Assembly (NCBI GenBank): GCA_001599935.1
Contig: BCIJ01000012.1
Coordinates: 222,483 to 286,482 of the forward strand
Source: Holtermannia corniformis
Lineage: Eukaryota; Basidiomycota; Tremellomycetes; Holtermanniales
Length of the DNA stretch: 64,000 bases
Direction of reading: 5' to 3'
The notes beneath the pieces were generated by a model, which saw only the letters and a list, made by a program, of their open reading frames with translations, was not told the DNA's origin and ran no database searches. Made by a program: the position numbers and the translations under genes. Below, piece after piece: positions 24,718 to 36,800 of the stretch (the stretch's first letter is position 1; the number at the start of each line of letters is the position of its first letter).

Positions 24718-25651
24718 ATGGCCTCGTTCCGCCGGTTCATGTCGACAGCATCCAGCACAATGGCGTGAGTTGGCCACGCTCGAGCTGTAAAGGTGTCGCA
24801 ATACTGATGCACCACGCAGCAACGTCTACTTTGACATCCAGGTAAGCTCACCCCGACGTCATCGCCAACGGCTGCGAGAGTACTGACCGTTTGCTTCCGT
24901 CTGTAGATCTCGGGTGAGTCTCTTTGAATCGTCTGGACCCAGCGCACCAGCTGACGAACCGACAGGCGCCCCTGCCGGCCGCATCACGTTCAAGCTGTAC
25001 GATGACGTCGTGCCCAAGGTCTGTCACTGCGGTGTTGTCATGTCCTGCACGTGCTGACGATACAGACCGCTGCCAACTTCCGTGCTCTCTGCACTGGCGA
25101 GAAGGGCTTCGGTTACGCCGGCTCCGGCTTCCACCGGTCAGTGTCCTACAGCTCCTCATGATTTCAACTGACCCAGTCGCAGCGTCATCCCCCAGTTCAT
25201 GCTCCAGGTTTGTACTCAGAACGTGGCTCGCACCCGCAGCAACTAACCTCTCAGGGTGGTGACTTTACCGCTCACAACGGCACCGGCGGCAAGTCGATCT
25301 ACGGCAACAAGGTTTGTCCACGCGCAGGCACAGCTCCTGCTGACAACCCCCCAGTTCGCCGACGAGAACTTCAAGCTCCGCCACGACCGCCCCTTCCTCC
25401 TCTCGATGGCCAACGCCGGTCCCAACACCAACGGCTCGCAGTTCTTCATCACCACTGTCAAGACTGCCTGGTTGGACGGCAAGCACGTCGTCTTCGGCGA
25501 GGTCCTCGAGGGCCAGGACCTTGTCCAGAAGATTGAGGGCCTCGGCTCGGACTCGGGCAGTGCGTTGCGCAGTGCACTTGGCAAGTTGAGCTGACGTGAA
25601 TCAATAGAGCCCAAGGCCAAGGTCGCCATTGCTGCTTCGGGTACCCTCTAA
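24718..25651 (+). CDS. Cyclophilin-type peptidyl-prolyl cis-trans isomerase
   Basis: A single-domain cyclophilin that catalyses prolyl isomerisation and binds cyclosporin A. The spliced product begins [20 protein letters not shown], then [20 protein letters not shown], the catalytic-site residues in [16 protein letters not shown], then [18 protein letters not shown], with the Trp of [15 protein letters not shown] that contacts cyclosporin. It ends [11 protein letters not shown] with TAA at 25649-25651. There are eight or more introns, including a 7-nt microexon (24907-24913) and a 25-nt exon (25183-25207). Two in-frame starts exist. The first adds a 14-residue Arg/Ser/Thr leader like a mitochondrial presequence. 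The second (MANVYFDIQ) would give the cytosolic form. It resembles CPR1/CPR3-type proteins. Confidence in the family is very high. Confidence 0.96.
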
Positions 25652-25883
25652 GCGTATCGCAGAGGCCTCTGCGATTTGCGCGAGAATGGAAAAGGAGATG
25701 GAGTGAAAGAAGAGTCAGAGTCGAACAGATGCAGTCTTTGTGTCGATCTCTGCCCGGCGTGTTCCCGCCGGCTCGTTTATTTTGCCATTCTGATTTGCGC
25801 ATAGTCGTCGCGGAGGTCCGAGCGCAGTTAGGCTTATCTCGATCACTCAATCCACCTTGACGACCGCTGTTGAACATTTTGAA

Positions 25884-27773
25884 ATGCTGCGAGACGTCAA
25901 GGACCGCTGGTTGGCGGTACCGCGACTGACACTGCTTGGGCGCTGCCTACTGCTCATAGCTGCGGAACTGGTCGCGAATGCTGTCTGCTGGATCGCGGCC
26001 GGTTTGGCGTTTGGTCAACGAGATGGGTTGATTGGGCTTGCGCTGCTAGCTTGGGTTCGTGCAGGTGTTTTCTGGCTACAGCATGAGCACTGATACAGTT
26101 GACTAGACTATAGGCCTACGACACGGTATGCCTGCCATCGTGAACAACCAGATGAGAGGCTGACGTTGTATAGGCCTCGACGCAGACCATATCGCCGCAA
26201 TCGATAACGCGACGCGCCATATCGTTTCCTTGGGCAAACTACCCATCACCTGTGGTCAGTCCCGTCCACGCGCCAGACATGGCTGAACCAAGCTCGCAGG
26301 ACTGTTCTTCTCCCTCGGTCACTCGACGATTGTCATTGTCGTCAATGTCGCGATTGCGATCAGGTAGGTCCGCTAACCGTCTTTAAGTCTACATCAGGCT
26401 GATCGGGATCAGTGTCGATATCGCAAACAAGCTTGATGGTAGGACCTCGCTCGCGCAATGCACGCACTGAGGTTGCAGGCGTCGGCAACGTTGGCGGCAT
26501 CATTGGCGCCGCTGTATCAGGCTCGTTCCTGTTCCTCATTGCGTGCATCAACATTTACTTTCTCGTGGGCGCTATCAAACAACGGCAGAGGGTGCGTCTG
26601 AACGAGTACAGGTCCGACGCGCCCATCTCACACACTGTACGCCAGATGAAGCGCCGTGCAGCAGCAGGTCTACCACTCGACCTGCCAAAAGACACGGTCC
26701 ACGGCGGCGGGCTCATGGTCCGGATCATTGGTCCGGTCTTGCGTGCCGTTGATCGCCCTTGGAAAATGTATCCTGTTGGGATCCTCTTCGGGTTCGGTAT
26801 GCACCCGACTCTGGTAACGGGTTGAACGTGCTGACGGTATGGACAGGGTTCGACACTGCTTCGTCGATTGCTTTACTGGCGGTATCGGCGGTCGCGCAAA
26901 AGGGTCCAAACGGCGTCGGGATCAGTCACGGTAAGATTGTCATCCTCCCGGTACGTCTTGACTGTATCTGTGCGAACACCTCTGACGGCGCTGCAGTTCC
27001 TTGTGTGTTTCCTGATTGATACACCTGTCACTGCTGATTAGTTCCGCAGTTCACCGCAGGGATGTCACTTGTCGACTCGCTCGACTCGATCCTGATGCTC
27101 TACGCTTATGCGTCGCCGAGCCGCGAGAGCGAGGAGGGCAAGATGAAGCTGTTCCAAGCCAAGGGCGCGAACACTGGAGCGATCGTTCTACCGATAGACT
27201 TGACGCGTCAAGAGTCGCAAGAGGCTATCGTGCCGGTGCTGGCGAGCGACGGTACCGTCGAGGCAGAAACGGACGTGCCCAAAGTCGCTCAAACGAGCCC
27301 GGCAGAGGTCTCGGCAGAGCAGCTGCCAGAGCTCAGCTCTGAACGCCAACGCGACATCGTCACAACCAAGGCGGACACGATCTCCATGTTGTCGATCATC
27401 CTGACGACGCTTTCGATCGTGGTTGCCCTCAGGTGCGTATGGCAAGAGCGGCGAGAATGAGAGCTGACGTGCCTGTCAGCATCTCGTTGATCACGATCAT
27501 GGGCTTGATTGGGGAGAACTGCGTCTCATGCACCGAAGCAGCGGAAGCAGAGGACGGCGGTGGTCTTGCCGGGAGCTGGTGGCGTGCTTGGGCGAGGGTG
27601 AGCTAGCCGCGCATCGGGACGGCGCATTGCTGAAGCCTACTCTTTAGGCTAATGACCAATCGGGGTATATCGGAGCGGCCATCGTCGGCGTCTTTGCTGC
27701 TATCGTCGCTTGCTGGTGGGGTGGCAAGTGGACATGGGCGTGGTGCAAGCAACGACGGGTTGTGCGCGTATAA
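25884..27773 (+). CDS. NIC1: NiCoT-family nickel/cobalt transporter
   Basis: An integral membrane permease for high-affinity Ni2+/Co2+ uptake, the metal source for urease in urease-positive fungi. The N-terminal helices end LALLAWVRA. Splicing through a 12-nt microexon builds the family signature GLRHGLDADHIAAIDN (H-x4-D-H), which binds the metal. The second motif, SLGHSTIVI, is near 26320. The third, GFDTASSIALLAVSA, is near 26850. The fourth, LPFLFTAGMSLVDSLDS, is completed by a 6-nt microexon. After a hydrophilic cytosolic loop (27100-27350), the last helices end in GGKWTWAWCKQRRVVRV and TAA at 27771-27773. It is convergent with the MFS gene, 36 nt between stops. The start at 25884 is the first Met of the exon. 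No presequence is seen. Confidence 0.92.
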
Positions 27774-27809
27774 TACAATGCACCATAGTTATTCCACGGA
27801 CGGTTGCAG

Positions 27810-30032
27810 TCAACCTGCGAAATCATACCGTTTGCGGAGATCTCGGCCGTAGAGAAACATCTGCAGACAAAGTCAGCAACCTTTGATGACTAGTACTGTC
27901 AGCGCTCACGACTACCGGAGCTGGCACAGCTAGAAGCGCGACGCCCGCCAACAAAGTCCCTCCCCATCCCCAGTCTAGCGCCGCAAACATGTCCCCGGCG
28001 AACGTCGGTAGGATTGCGCCCACGATGGACCGGGTCTGCAGGACTGTGGTCAGCATACTACGGTTACGGTTGCAGACGATCGTCTGATAGCTCACGAATG
28101 TGGCGCCGGCCATTGCTGCGGCAGAATACGGGTAAAAGCAGTCGACGATGAAGTTTTGCAGACTGTTGAATGCGAGGGTGAGGCCTGCGCTGAGGATGAA
28201 AGCGCCGATCGCTGGCGCTATCCAGTGCGTCTGGCGGTATGCCGTCCATCCCTAAGGGGAGTGAGCGTGCCATCTGTCGGGTTCAAGCGAAGGGCTACGA
28301 ACGAATATGAGCAGTCCGATGGGTAGTAAGCACCTGACCGATCAGTAGATGCGTTCGGTATTCGACACGCACATGCCAATCTGCGTCAAGACAAGCTGCG
28401 ATCGTGTGAGCCCTAACATTCCAGTGAATCGGCAGTAACCTACGCGGTATTCCGGCTCCCCGCGCTGCTTTGCGTCGTCACTCATGGCTTCATCATCGCG
28501 GCCGTCTCGCACAAGCTTCGCCGCCCTGCGTGCCGAGAGAGCTCTGTATATCCGATCTTGGTAGCGAGCAGCAAAATAGGCAGCTGTGCAGTTGCCCGTA
28601 CCTGCTCGCATGAGCCTGTGGCAACAGAGCATGATCACTATCTCACCCAAGCTGAGGTAGGCCAGCGGTAAAGTGGCTTGCGGCCAACTATATGTAAACA
28701 GCCCCGGACGCGAGTACGGCGGTGACCCGAACAAAAGCGGGAGTGAAACGAGAAAAAGGTAGATCAGCGCTAAGAGGCTAGTCAGTAACACAGTTTGTGG
28801 TGCCCAACATCGCGCACCGTAGATGTAAGCGTAGTAGACGCAGAAGATGGTGGCGACCGGATTACCGAGCAAAAGCCGTGGCGGTCGGCTAAAAGCCTTG
28901 GTAAAGGTGTCCTTTGCTTGATCTCTGGAAACCATTGTTCGCATCCACGCTAGACTGTTCAGCCGGCGGCGCAGGCCAGAGTCGGGAGTTCTGGTTCCAG
29001 TACCTAGAGCGGCGAAAAGCATCTTTTTCTTGATGACGCTGGATCATCGTGAGCGTAAGCTTGGTCAATTGCTTCACACGTACGGCGCGTAGGTCTCCTC
29101 CATAAAGGTCACCATCAATCCAAAGTTGATCACAACCAGAAAGGTCACGAGGCCAAAGTTCCATCGCCAACCGCCAAAGAGGAGCCAGTACCCGAGCATC
29201 GACCCAGTGGTCGGCCCAAGCTGCGACGTGTCAGTATTGTTACCGAGCTGAGTGTTTGAAACCTCTGATCGGCTTGCTGGACTTACCAGGGGTGCGATCG
29301 CATACAGGGACAGTGGTCGCCCTCTGACTTCCGGGGTGAATACCTACGCATAATGAGCACGGTCCTCCTGCTCACAGGGGACGATTCACGTCGGCGACTG
29401 TCACTACCCCGAGTGAAGGTCCACTGGAGCCACAAGCGCCAGAGAGGCTGCAGACTCGTCAACTCTGCAGATGAAACCGTCATGTGAATCACAATCGCAG
29501 TACGATGAGTGCCGGTTGACTGGATGTTGTCAATAGACGAGCGCTGACGATACGATACTGACCTCTGCGCGGCGATACACCCCGCCGAAAAGAGGATGTA
29601 AAGCGACTGCGAGAGCAGATAGGCTGGCTGTCTTCCCCACAGCTCCGAGATTGGTGCAAAAACAAACGGGCCAACCCTACAATGTTCGTCAAGCAGTGCT
29701 CGTACGTGGACTAGTCGCACTCACCCCAAGCCCAGGACATACATCGAAGTGATCAGCACCGACACATTGGCATTGGTCTCGCCAAAGTCGGCAGCGATCG
29801 CGTGCACGGGCGGGACACTGATGCTCGACGAGCAGGTCGAGATGAACGCCGTCAACGACACTGTGAGAATGACAGTCCATTGCTTGCGAGGTGACCAGTT
29901 ATTGGGGTTTGCCGGTGAAGTTGGGAACTCTGACTGGATCTGCGCCTGAGCGGAGGCGACATCATCCTCAACTCTCTTGCTTTGGTCCGGCGGGTAGACC
30001 GAAGCTGACGGGAGGATGCCGTGGTTTGACAT
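27810..30032 (-). CDS. Major facilitator superfamily drug:H+ antiporter (DHA1-like)
   Basis: A 12-helix exporter of the fungal multidrug group (TPO/FLR/QDR-like). The N-terminal cytosolic tail starts MSNHGILPSASVYPPDQSKR and leads to the DHA1 hallmark NPNNWSPRKQWTVI just before helix 1 (TVSLTAFISTCSSSISVP). Helix 2 region is SVLITSMYVLGLG. The loop 2-3 motif region FAPISELWGRQPAYLLSQS follows near 29640. After the central loop (28990-28880, SRPPRLLLGNPVATIFCV) come further helices and a long loop with Arg/Lys/Asp. The end comprises AGATFVSYQTIV, then GGTLLAGVALLAVPAPVVV and a final exon, MFLYGRDLRKRYDFAG. A more upstream in-frame Met at 30089 exists, but the 30032 start is preferred. The substrate is unknown. 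Confidence 0.88.
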
Positions 30033-30834
30033 GGGGTTGACTCGGCGCGGCTGCTGCCGATGTATCAGACAGACGTCAAAAGGCGTCAAGCCTCCCCGAA
30101 AGCATGGTGACTGTCAAAGCCGCTACACGCTGAAGTGAGAGCGCAATCTACGCGGTTTGCCCAGTGTCGATAGCGTGCCTGAGTTATTGACCTGCCGATT
30201 GCTTCTGAGTTGTCGTGAAGATCCATTGGTTCTCCAAAGCGACATCGTGTTAGTCTTGAGCGGCAGGAATGTGTGAACTGCGACAGCGAAGACACATATA
30301 TGAGACGGTGCAGGTGTAAGAACACATGCCATGAAGTGTGTTGAGCACTGCCTGCGGCTTCGTGCTCGAGTAACGAGACCGTGGTCAGCTATAACCCTGT
30401 TGCTCGGTCAACAAGATCTATTGATCGCTGATGGCAGCGTCAATCGACACTCATGAGAGACAGCAAAGTTATGATGACAGCAGAGGAATGGCGAGCGGTC
30501 ATAGTATCCCGCCCAATCCTCGCCGGCACATGCAGCTATCCATCGATGGACACAACGGCGGCGGCGCCTGCACATGAGACTACCAAGCTTCAGACTGTCG
30601 CTGGGTATCAGCAAGCCCACGCCGCTCACGATGACTCGACGGCCGCTACCACCGCTCGGCGCGTTACGTGATCCGTGCGCCGATCAACCCAAAGTCAACC
30701 GCGAAGCCCGCTGGCAGTCGGCGTCAACCTCGTCGACCATCACAAACGCGCCGCGTCGCAGCGAGACAGACAGCATGCTCGGCTGCTGCAGAACATAGGT
30801 CATCGAAAGAGACGCGTAGAGGACGCCGAGGACA
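30033..30834. other. Divergent promoter region between MFS transporter and Furry/Tao3 genes
   Basis: About 800 nt. Short open frames between 30453 and 30800 have no family similarity. Non-coding promoter and 5' UTR sequence, or a 5' UTR intron of the Tao3 transcript, is the simplest reading. Confidence 0.45.
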
Positions 30835-33800
30835 ATGTCTATCGTTATCCCAGGTTCGGATCATCCCTTTGTCCTTTGTGGAGAGATGGCTGATTTCAAC
30901 TATAGATTTCGAGGACGATGACCTACCGCTGCCCACCGTCGGCCGCACAGGCTTTGGTCAGAGTGCGAGCACGTTGACGAGCTTCAACTCGCATGGTCGG
31001 GAGAACAGCAACACGTCGGACAACTCGTCTGGGTTCCAGTTCCCGTCTCACCAGCCTACGACCTTCAATCGTGCACCAGTCCCCATCGCTAGCCCTCCGC
31101 AAATCACTCGTACACAGACGAAACAGAGCTTTTCGTCTGCGGCTGGTACAAGCTACGGCGGCAGCGGGTTCAAGGCCAATAATGGCAGCACGACCAGTTT
31201 GACAAGCAGCAGTGCAGGGTTGGGCACGAGCCAATCTGGGACAAACTTCAGTTTTCCAGCTCGCAAGGGAAGCTTTGCGTCGCTCAAGAATGCGTTCAAA
31301 AGCAGTGCAAGCTCCCATGCAAACGCACCGCCCGTACCGACTGTCGACCCTTCCTACCACCAATCCGGAGCCGGTCTGCCCACCCTCCGCAATCCCTTTC
31401 GTTCGGAATCTCCCATTTCGCCGACCTCTCACCGCCCACTTCGGTCCAACTATGCCTCCCGCCCTTCCAACGCCTCTTCTTTCGGCGGGCCACACGACCG
31501 CAAACAGTCTTCTGCCGGGTTTTCACACCGCTCAGGAAATCAGTCATCCAATGGTAGCTTCAAATTACGGGCGGATGAGCCAGTTCCAGCTCTCCCACCT
31601 ATCCCAAGGAAGATGGGCTCGGTTGGATCTCGGCAGATTAGAGAGCAGAGTATCAGCCATACCGCAAGCGACGGCACGAGCAATCAGAGCAGCGTGCACG
31701 GCACGCCCAAGTCCCTTGATGTGCCGGAGCCCAAGACACCGAGCGAGTACGCACTTCATGTGCTGTTCCGCCGCTTCGTCAAGATGGCCGACGGCAAGAT
31801 CGAGTTGATCATGTCGAAGCCTCTGGTGGGTCAATCGTCATGTCTTTGGCCGGGTGCTGACAAGACCAGACTCTGTATCCGTCTGTTGTGGCGATATTGG
31901 CAACAGGAGCTGATCCAGCTTTCGATACGGTCATCATCTCGCTTGCACAGGTGGCGAAACGTAGCGCCAGGCAGGTCACAGACTCTGTCATGGGCTGGGT
32001 TCGAACGCAGACGGGGGGCGTGAGCCGAGTCGAAGTCCGCAGCCACTTGACAGGCTCTCTGGGTTCATCACCGAACATGAAGATTGAGGACGCTGCAAAC
32101 ATCCTAGCGGAACGCAAACTCTTGTCGGCTCGCTACATCCTCAGTCGTTTCCTGATCGAGGTCGTCTCGACCGTGTCCAAGGACGCTCTCGGTGAAGACT
32201 TGGGCAATAGCCTCGAACAAAACGTTTTCAACGCATATCGGTCCGAACATCCTGACCAGATTGCTCAATTCTACAACAAGCGCGCCAATGCCGAGCTGTA
32301 CATCGAGTTCCTGGGCAAGCTCTCGACGTTCCGGTTCTTGAGCGTCAGCGACCGCTTTACGCGCGAGCTGAACAAGCTAGCTCAAGTTACACCGCCGCCG
32401 AAAGACCTTGACGCCAAGGTCGAGCACATTATTCGAGGCATGGCGGGGTTGAGGATGCGAGTCTACCCAGAAGATGACCTCGACGTGTCCGCAGACTTCC
32501 TGCATGACGTCGCTCGATGGTTTGCCAACGCGCACGGAGCGTCGGTCAAGGTCGCGTACGCAGAGACGTTGACAAAGATCCTGCATCCTATTGTTCAAGT
32601 AAGCATGCGACGTCAAGCAAGAGTTTACTGATCAGGCAGACGGCGACCGCGGAAGTTAATCATCCCATATGGTCCAAGGCGACCGCCATCATCTATCAAA
32701 GGGCCGTCGCAATGTGCGCAAAGCCCCGCTACTGGAACGCTAGCTTCCCTCTTGCGATAACCGCCCTCGCCGTGTCACCGCGGGAGACGTTCATGGATCA
32801 ATGGATGATACATGTCGATTCGGCCGTTTTCAAGATGAAGGTGAGTCGGCTGCTTAGTATCAGCTGAAAGCTGACTCGAGCAGGACCGAGCTACGCGAGC
32901 GATCGCTCTCAACGCCCTGCTTCGCCTACTGTGGGTCTACCTCAATCGCTGCGTGGAGAGCTCGACGTCTACTGCAAAGCGTCTTGATGCGCTGTTTGCC
33001 ATCATATTCCCTCCAGGAATCGCCAGCTTGCATCCTTCTGAAACACCGCTAGACCCCTTTGTGACTGCATTGCACTACGCGATGACAAAGCAATTCGACT
33101 ACGGCAAGGATGTCGTGCTAGACTTCTTGCGGGAACCATTGCTGGGTCGCGAAGTCAACCTTGCCTCGCGCAACGATATGTTGTATCCCGAGAGGATGAC
33201 CGTTGCTCTACGTGCTTTGGCAGTGACGTTGCGCGCTATGGAGCTCGACGAAGGAGCGGCTTGGCCAGAGAGCGCCGACTTTGCCAATCTGGGATATACC
33301 GTCGACGACGTCGTGGCCAGTGATTCCTTTCCGGATGGCTTCCTGGACAAGCCCGGCATGGCCGACTTCATCAAGCGGTGCGGGCCGACCGTTGTCAACA
33401 TCTTGTACTTGTGCGATCGTGACGTCGGTCACCTCATGCTCTTTGATGCGCGCTACTCCACAACCAAGACATCACATGGGTCGACGGACGCGCTACACGA
33501 GGACATCACTCGCAAACACGGCGACCTGTTTGTGACATACCCGAGGCGATGGCGACCCCGCATCGACCTCTTGGCTGCGCTTTTCGACACCATCCCTCGC
33601 TGCCTGCCGCCGGATTGCAATCTGCGACGAGTGGTCGACATCATGTGTCGAGCAACGTTCCATGCCGATCCATCGGTCAGTACGGCAGCAACCAACGGCC
33701 TCAAGCGCTTGTCGGCGGATCCTGGACGGTGCTCTGTCGTGGTAGACGCCTATCGCCAATTCCTCGTCGAGTCCGGTCATGTTTTTCGTGAGGGATCCAT

Positions 33801-36800
33801 CGGTCTCAAGCTGTTTGGCACACAACAGGAGCGAGTGGTACGACTTTGGCTCGAGTTACTCGAACACCTGGCGAATCACCAACGCGCTTCAAACCTCGAC
33901 CTCTTCTCAGAGACTTCAGGATCGTCGTCTTCCTCGTTCACACCTCTCAACCCCCACGCAGTGGACGAAATCGAAGCCGCCGGTCTCTTTTTGCTCTTGG
34001 CTTGTTCGGTCGCCGTGCGCAAGCACGCAATTGAAGTACTGCGAATAAGCAGCGCGTTGGCTGAACAGCCACACCGCCGGCCATCCGTGAGCGCTCGATT
34101 GAGCCGATTTGTCCCAGCTGCAGGTCCTATCAGGACACTGCAGCTCATTGAAAGCGGCTGGACGGAGACGGACTTGGCTGTAATCCGCAAGTCAGCTGCG
34201 CTCAATCCTTCGGACCGTGCACGCCTGGACCCATATACCAAACCACTGCAAGAAGATCTCTTGCTCAAAATCGTTACAAGCGAGCAGGGCAAAGACCAAG
34301 CTCTGTGGGTCTCACTACTACCCTTCGTCCTGCACAGGATTGCCGATCAGCAGCCAAGAATTATGACAATGACGCGCTCCATCGTCAGTGCCACGACTTT
34401 GCGGCTGCACGCCGTCGTCTCAACCGCTAGCGGTGTGACGCAAGCTCGAGCAACATCAGCCAACAAGATGTCCAACCCTTCGCGTGGTCCCACCGCCGAA
34501 AGCGTTGGTCTGGCCGAGCAATGGCGACTCTACGTGACATTCCTGTGCACAGCCACGGCGGCCGACTTTGGTAGTCCATCACAAGTGCAGTCTCCACCGC
34601 GGGGTGTAGATACTGCCCCTTCGGTCGAACGCCTGTCTACGCCTCGGGGGTTGTTCACCTTGATCCTCCCCCTACTCACATCCGACCAATCCCGTTTCCG
34701 TGACTCTGTGGTGTATCCACTAGGTTGCGTGCGGCAGCCCCTCCTCCGCCCCTTACTTGAACAACTACAAGCTATCACGCGCCATCTCAACGACGACTTT
34801 CGCGGACGAACCGGCGCATCGCAGAAAGCCGCGCAACGTCGCAACGGACAGCAGAATCGGCTGCACACCGCCGTCGCCCAGGTCTTTCGCCTCGTCTCGC
34901 CCTTGTTACTTGATCAACGATCACTCGTCGACACAGTCATTTTGACGTCCATGATCAACTTTGTCCGCGAGACCCACTTCTTCCTTGCCGATCCAGAGGT
35001 CCGGGAAGACTTTGAGCTTCAACGCCTCCGAAGATACTTTTGTGGCGTCGTCGAGCACCTGGCCAACGGTCTCAGTCGCCTCGATCGTGCCGAACGCTTC
35101 TTCTCCCCTGACACTCGTGGCGCAATTTTCAAAATGACATACGAGTGGTGCACTCTGGGGCGACGCTCTGATGTAGCCAAAGCCAGGGAATCGGCAACGT
35201 TACTCGCGGCGGCAGATTCTTACAGCGGCGATCGAGACAAAGCGCAGTTTCTCGACATGCTTACGGCTGATACCAAGCTGTTGTCGTCGGCTGCAGCCGA
35301 TTGCATGGCGGCTTTGTGTGTGAGTGGCAATAGCCGTACGAAACGCCATCCAGCTCACGATGATATAAGCAAGGTGTCCTTCTTTCAGACTCTGCCGCTT
35401 CACCGGAGCAACACGCCTCGTCCTCGGTCGTCGAGCCGTTATCTGTTTTGGCATGGATCCGTGGCTTGCTATCATCATCATTGCCGGCGTTGCATGAGAT
35501 TGCGAGGTTCGTGCTTGATGGTTCGTCATTGTGCTGATCCTTGTGCAGAAAAGCACTGCATGCGCTGCTCAAGTTCAACAGGCATTGCTCTCGGCTGCTT
35601 GACGAGGTCCTACACCAATCATACGCAGAAGGAGAACAATTCACCATTGACCGCTCGTTCTTTGGTATTGTGGTCGCCTCGGTCATCGACGGAAGTCTAG
35701 CGCTGCAACCGAGTGAGATTGCCTGCTTAGGCCTGTCCAAGCTCGGCCACACACTTGCTTGTATACGAGAACGGGCATTCGAACTGGTCGAAACACTGCT
35801 CCCAGCATCACAAGATCGATTGTTGCTCGCCCATCTCCATCCTGCGATTGGCAGCTCGGCCACGGTCGTCAACATCTCGGCGCAAAAGCAGATATCCGAG
35901 CAACTCGCCTTGGCGTACGCAGATCATTCGCAAGCCTTCGTCGATGAATGCACGCGGCGCGTGAGCCAACTTGATGCCCCCCGCAGGGCAGCTACTCTAT
36001 CAGTGCTCCCGCCATGGGTAGCCACGCTCAATCTTTTGCCCCAGTCACCAGGAGAAGGTGAGGAACCAGTCGACGAACAGCGCATTCTTGGCAACCTCAT
36101 GTACATGGCTGTGCGCTTTGGCGAGTCGCTTCCCCAGGAAATCCAGGCAATATGGCGAAGCCTCGCCTGCGGCGCCTACCCGGCGAATGCAACGGCTCTG
36201 GTCAAATTTCTCCTCGAACAGGGCACTCAACGTCGGAACATCGATTTCGTATTCCATGCTAGGAAAGCTGTTGCCTCACTAGCGGAGAGCTCGATGGGAC
36301 CAGCTATCTTCGACGAAGTGTGCTCGTTAATCGAGCCGGCAGCTATGGTCCCGGTGCGCAGTCTCGACAGCAATGGCGATTCGCGTCGTACAACCTCACT
36401 ACCGAACCTCGACTCGCTCTTCAGTGCCCCATCAAGCAAATCAGTCTCCTTTTCGACCGGGCAGCTGGCCATTTTGTTCGCCGGCGACATGCTTTTGGAG
36501 CGTGCTGCCGACGCGGCGCTTGGACCAAAGGTGACGGTGCTTCTACATGCTGTCCTAACGCAAGTGGACCATCCGGCGACGCCGTTGCGAGAAGCCGCAC
36601 AGAGCGTGCTGCTGCAGGCTTTGCGTGCGTGGATTTGCGACGTTGCCGCCATCAACGAAGAAGTTGCGCAACAGTGGCAGACTACTCGAAGCTTGATTTC
36701 GACACTCATGGGCGCGCCCGACGTCTATTGGACCAACGACGATTATGGTGCACCCGACAGCTACTACCATGCTCCTAATCAGATGGTGACAGTGGTCAAT

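Noticed and set aside
30923..31495. 190-codon minus-strand frame opposite TAO3
   Set aside because: Shadow of the Ser-rich N-terminal region of TAO3.
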